This document shows positions 62,001 to 64,000 of a stretch of 64,000 bases of DNA, piece by piece. The position numbers and the translations under genes were made by a program. This DNA comes from Pratylenchus scribneri. Taxonomy: Eukaryota; Nematoda; Chromadorea; Rhabditida; Pratylenchidae. The DNA is taken from contig JAQSEB010000032.1 of the NCBI GenBank assembly GCA_030063045.1, positions 2,976,001 to 3,040,000 on the forward strand. Reading direction: 5' to 3'. How positions within the stretch are numbered: the stretch's first letter is position 1; every line of letters starts with the position of its first letter. Under the pieces are notes generated by a model, which had not been told where the DNA came from, searched no databases, and saw nothing but the letters and a program-made list of their open reading frames with translations.

Positions 62001-62972
62001 GGATGTGCATTTTTTTAACCCGTACTTTCAATTTTTTTAACCCGTAAAAAATAGGAACATTTTTTTAACCCGTAATTTCAATTCTTTTAACCCGTAAAAA
62101 GTTCGCTCCATTCCTAAGGCCTATTTTGATCATTTAAACCATATTAAATGGTTTTGCAACATTCCAGGGGTGCGCGGAAGTCAAAAAGAAGTGTGGGGAT
62201 TAAGCTGGATATAGGGGGATTAAAGAGGATTAAGGGGGATTAAGCCACGAAATGAATGCGAAATGGCCCGAAGCCCACTGTAAGGTCAGGGAAGTGTAAC
62301 AGAGGCCCGGAGAATGCGCGAGATTAAGCCGGATATAGGGGGATTAAGGTGGATATAGGGGGATTAAGGTGGATATAGGGGGATTAAGGTGGATATAGGG
62401 GGATTAAGTCGGATATAGGGGGATTAAGGTGGATATAGGGGGATTAAGGTGGATATAGGGGGATTAAGTCGGATTAAGCCCCGAAATAGATGTAGGGTTA
62501 GGCCCTAATCCCTATACAGAGCCACTGATGGGCTCTTGATTGGTCATCCTGGCCCTAGCTCTAATCCTTAAATAGGCTTAATCCGGCTTAATCCCCCATT
62601 ATCCACGTTAATCCCCCTATATCCTGCTATATCCCGCGTGCTCCGAACCCCTAAACCCCTAGCCCCTAGATCCCATGCCGCCCCTAACCATAACCCTAAT
62701 CCCTAGCCCCTAGCTAAGCTAAATCCGGCTTAATCCCCCTATATCCACCTTAATCCCCCTATATCCGGCTTAATCCCCGCACTTCTTTTTGACTTCCGAC
62801 CACCCCTGGAATGTTGCAAAACCATTTAATATGGTTTAAATGATCAAAATAGGCCTTAGGAATGGAGCGAACTTTTTACGGGTTAAAAGAATTGAAATTA
62901 CGGGTTAAAAAAATGTTCCTATTTTTTACGGGTTAAAAAAATTGAAAGTACGGGTTAAAAAAAATATATGCC
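62001..62972 (-). mobile_element. Non-autonomous TIR transposon, copy B (opposite orientation to copy A)
   Basis: 972 bp, nearly identical to copy A read in reverse complement: the left end here, GGATGTGCATTTTTTTAACC, is copy A's right end. Flanked by perfect 9-bp duplications TTACGGAAA at 61992-62000 and 62973-62981. The duplicated target is a mutated unit of the TTCCGGAA array, so the element landed at the edge of that array. The interior has the same tandem and telomere-like words as copy A and no coding capacity. Confidence 0.88.
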
Positions 62973-62981
62973 TTACGGAAA

Positions 62982-64000
62982 CTATATAATATAGCCAAAT
63001 TCGTGCACAAAACTACAACAAAAAGCCCTTTTTCGGAAAAATAAATTTTTTGGGACTATTACCATCTCATAAATCATAATATAAGTCGTAAATAGGCCGT
63101 TTGTACTACAATATCGGCGACCACCCAACCTATTATCTCCTCCATTCTTTCCTTTAATTTTCCCGTTTCTCCATTTCATATCCATTTTCGCCATTTTTGC
63201 GGCTCATTCCCGTCCTCCTTTCCCATCCCCCTCCTCAGCCATTCACCGATCCAATGGCCCATTCCCGTTGGCCAACAAACACTGGCTGGCGTCTCAAAAT
63301 CTCATTTGCCTCCTCCTCCTCCAACATTAACTCGGCTTCAACACGCAAAGACCGGTGCTGGGCATTTGGGGTTGGTGGGGGTGGGGGTCGGGAGGGGCAA
63401 TGTGGACTGTTTGTGGTTGGCATTGGCCATACCCTTTATGGCGAGAGGGACGCCGTTGGCCTTTTTGCCAAGCGTCGTCCATTCCATATTCCCAGCTGAA
63501 GCCCTTCTCAGCACCCCTTCCCCCTTCCATTCATCCATCTCCTCGCCTCCCTTTCTCTTGTCACAATTTCCCTTTCGCTCTCGAGTCTCGACCAATCCCA
63601 CAAAATGCGTCAGCCGCCCACTTTCCCTCCCCATGCTGCTCTACGGGCTGCCCCAGGCGCTCTTGTTTGGCCCAGCCCCATAGCCGGTTCATGGCTGTGA
63701 GCTGTGCTGCTGCTCGGCATCGGCACAGGGACTCTTCCATGGTTGCGGTGGCGGCGGCGTCGATGGCACATTCTAATTGTTCTCGAATTTATCTGCCAGT
63801 TGGCCGAGGCTTACCCCTCCCCCTCCCCCTTTTCCCTTTCTTCCCCCCAACTCCTATTTGGGCGCTTATCTGTCATGGAGTCAACTTTCCCCTTTTCTCC
63901 TCATTTTCCCATTTTTCCATTCATTTTGGCTTCAAGCATAAATCTTCAGCTTGGCCCAATTTTGGACTCAAAGTCAGTCAAAAATTCCCTTGGGTCATTT
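62982..64000. other. Right end of window, no gene seen
   Basis: After a short AT-rich part the sequence becomes GC-richer and C/T-biased. Overlapping frames at 63197-63683 lack domains. It could be the upstream region or first exon area of a gene outside the window. Confidence 0.4.

Noticed and set aside
63197..63683. Overlapping frames near the right edge
   Set aside because: GC-rich, C/T-biased sequence opens frames on both strands; no domain or splice-supported continuation inside the window.

Overview
The window is nuclear DNA of a nematode. The genes are broken by many short AT-rich introns (mostly 40-60 nt, ending in TTTCAG or TTTTAG). Several start codons sit just behind an unpaired 3' splice acceptor, as expected for spliced-leader trans-splicing. 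Nematode-typical families are present: a transthyretin-like secreted protein, an astacin with ShK domains, and serpentine receptors. A noticeable share of GC-AG introns (4 firm plus 1 possible in about 140 modelled) and two F-box-like paralogues would suit a plant-parasitic tylenchid such as a cyst nematode. That last step is inference.

Layout. 1-4415 holds the 3' part of HEATR5B (+), followed by a 170-bp satellite and a minisatellite (to 6415). 6.4-10.3 kb is mostly non-coding, with a small MITE, a tRNA-like remnant and decayed ORFs. 10.3-11.4 kb is rab-7. 11.8-13.1 kb is a transthyretin-like gene with an apparent frameshift. 14.9-16.8 kb is a multipass membrane protein. 17.1-21.1 kb is glucosylceramidase. 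24.3-25.9 kb is a rhodopsin-type GPCR. 26.5-27.6 kb is a TTTCCGGAAA array. 27.8-29.6 kb (-) is a helix-turn-helix plus zinc-finger regulator, and 31.4-31.8 kb (-) a small C2H2 gene. 32.5-33.5 kb is another minisatellite. 33.8-35.4 kb (-) is an F-box-like gene, head-to-head with a small secreted-protein gene (+). SCCPDH-like oxidoreductase (-), TSPO (-) and a single-pass membrane protein (+) follow.

41.3-47.2 kb is a tight same-strand run that looks like an operon: RABGGTB, RPL27, an acidic protein, RPS17, a TMEM223-like protein and ARF6. RBM15/Spenito (47.9-51.6 kb) carries a 974-bp transposon in an intron. A fatty acyl-CoA reductase (-, 51.9-55.5 kb) and an ShK-astacin protease (-, 56.0-57.9 kb) come next. 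A second F-box-like gene and COA4 (+, 59.9-61.5 kb) precede a second TTCCGGAA array, into which a second copy of the same transposon is inserted. The last kilobase shows no gene.

The genes mostly look like housekeeping functions: membrane traffic (HEATR5B, RAB7, ARF6 and the RAB geranylgeranyl transferase beta chain that lipidates RABs such as RAB7), lipid metabolism (GBA, FAR, SCCPDH-like, TSPO), translation (RPL27, RPS17), RNA biology (RBM15) and mitochondria (COA4, TMEM223-like). The unusual content is the repeat landscape. Five separate minisatellite arrays share the core GGCGGAATTATT with different spacers, and the three inside introns all lie in the sense orientation of the host gene. 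Two arrays are built on TTCCGGAA. A transposon with long inverted repeats occurs twice, each copy flanked by its own perfect 9-bp target duplication.
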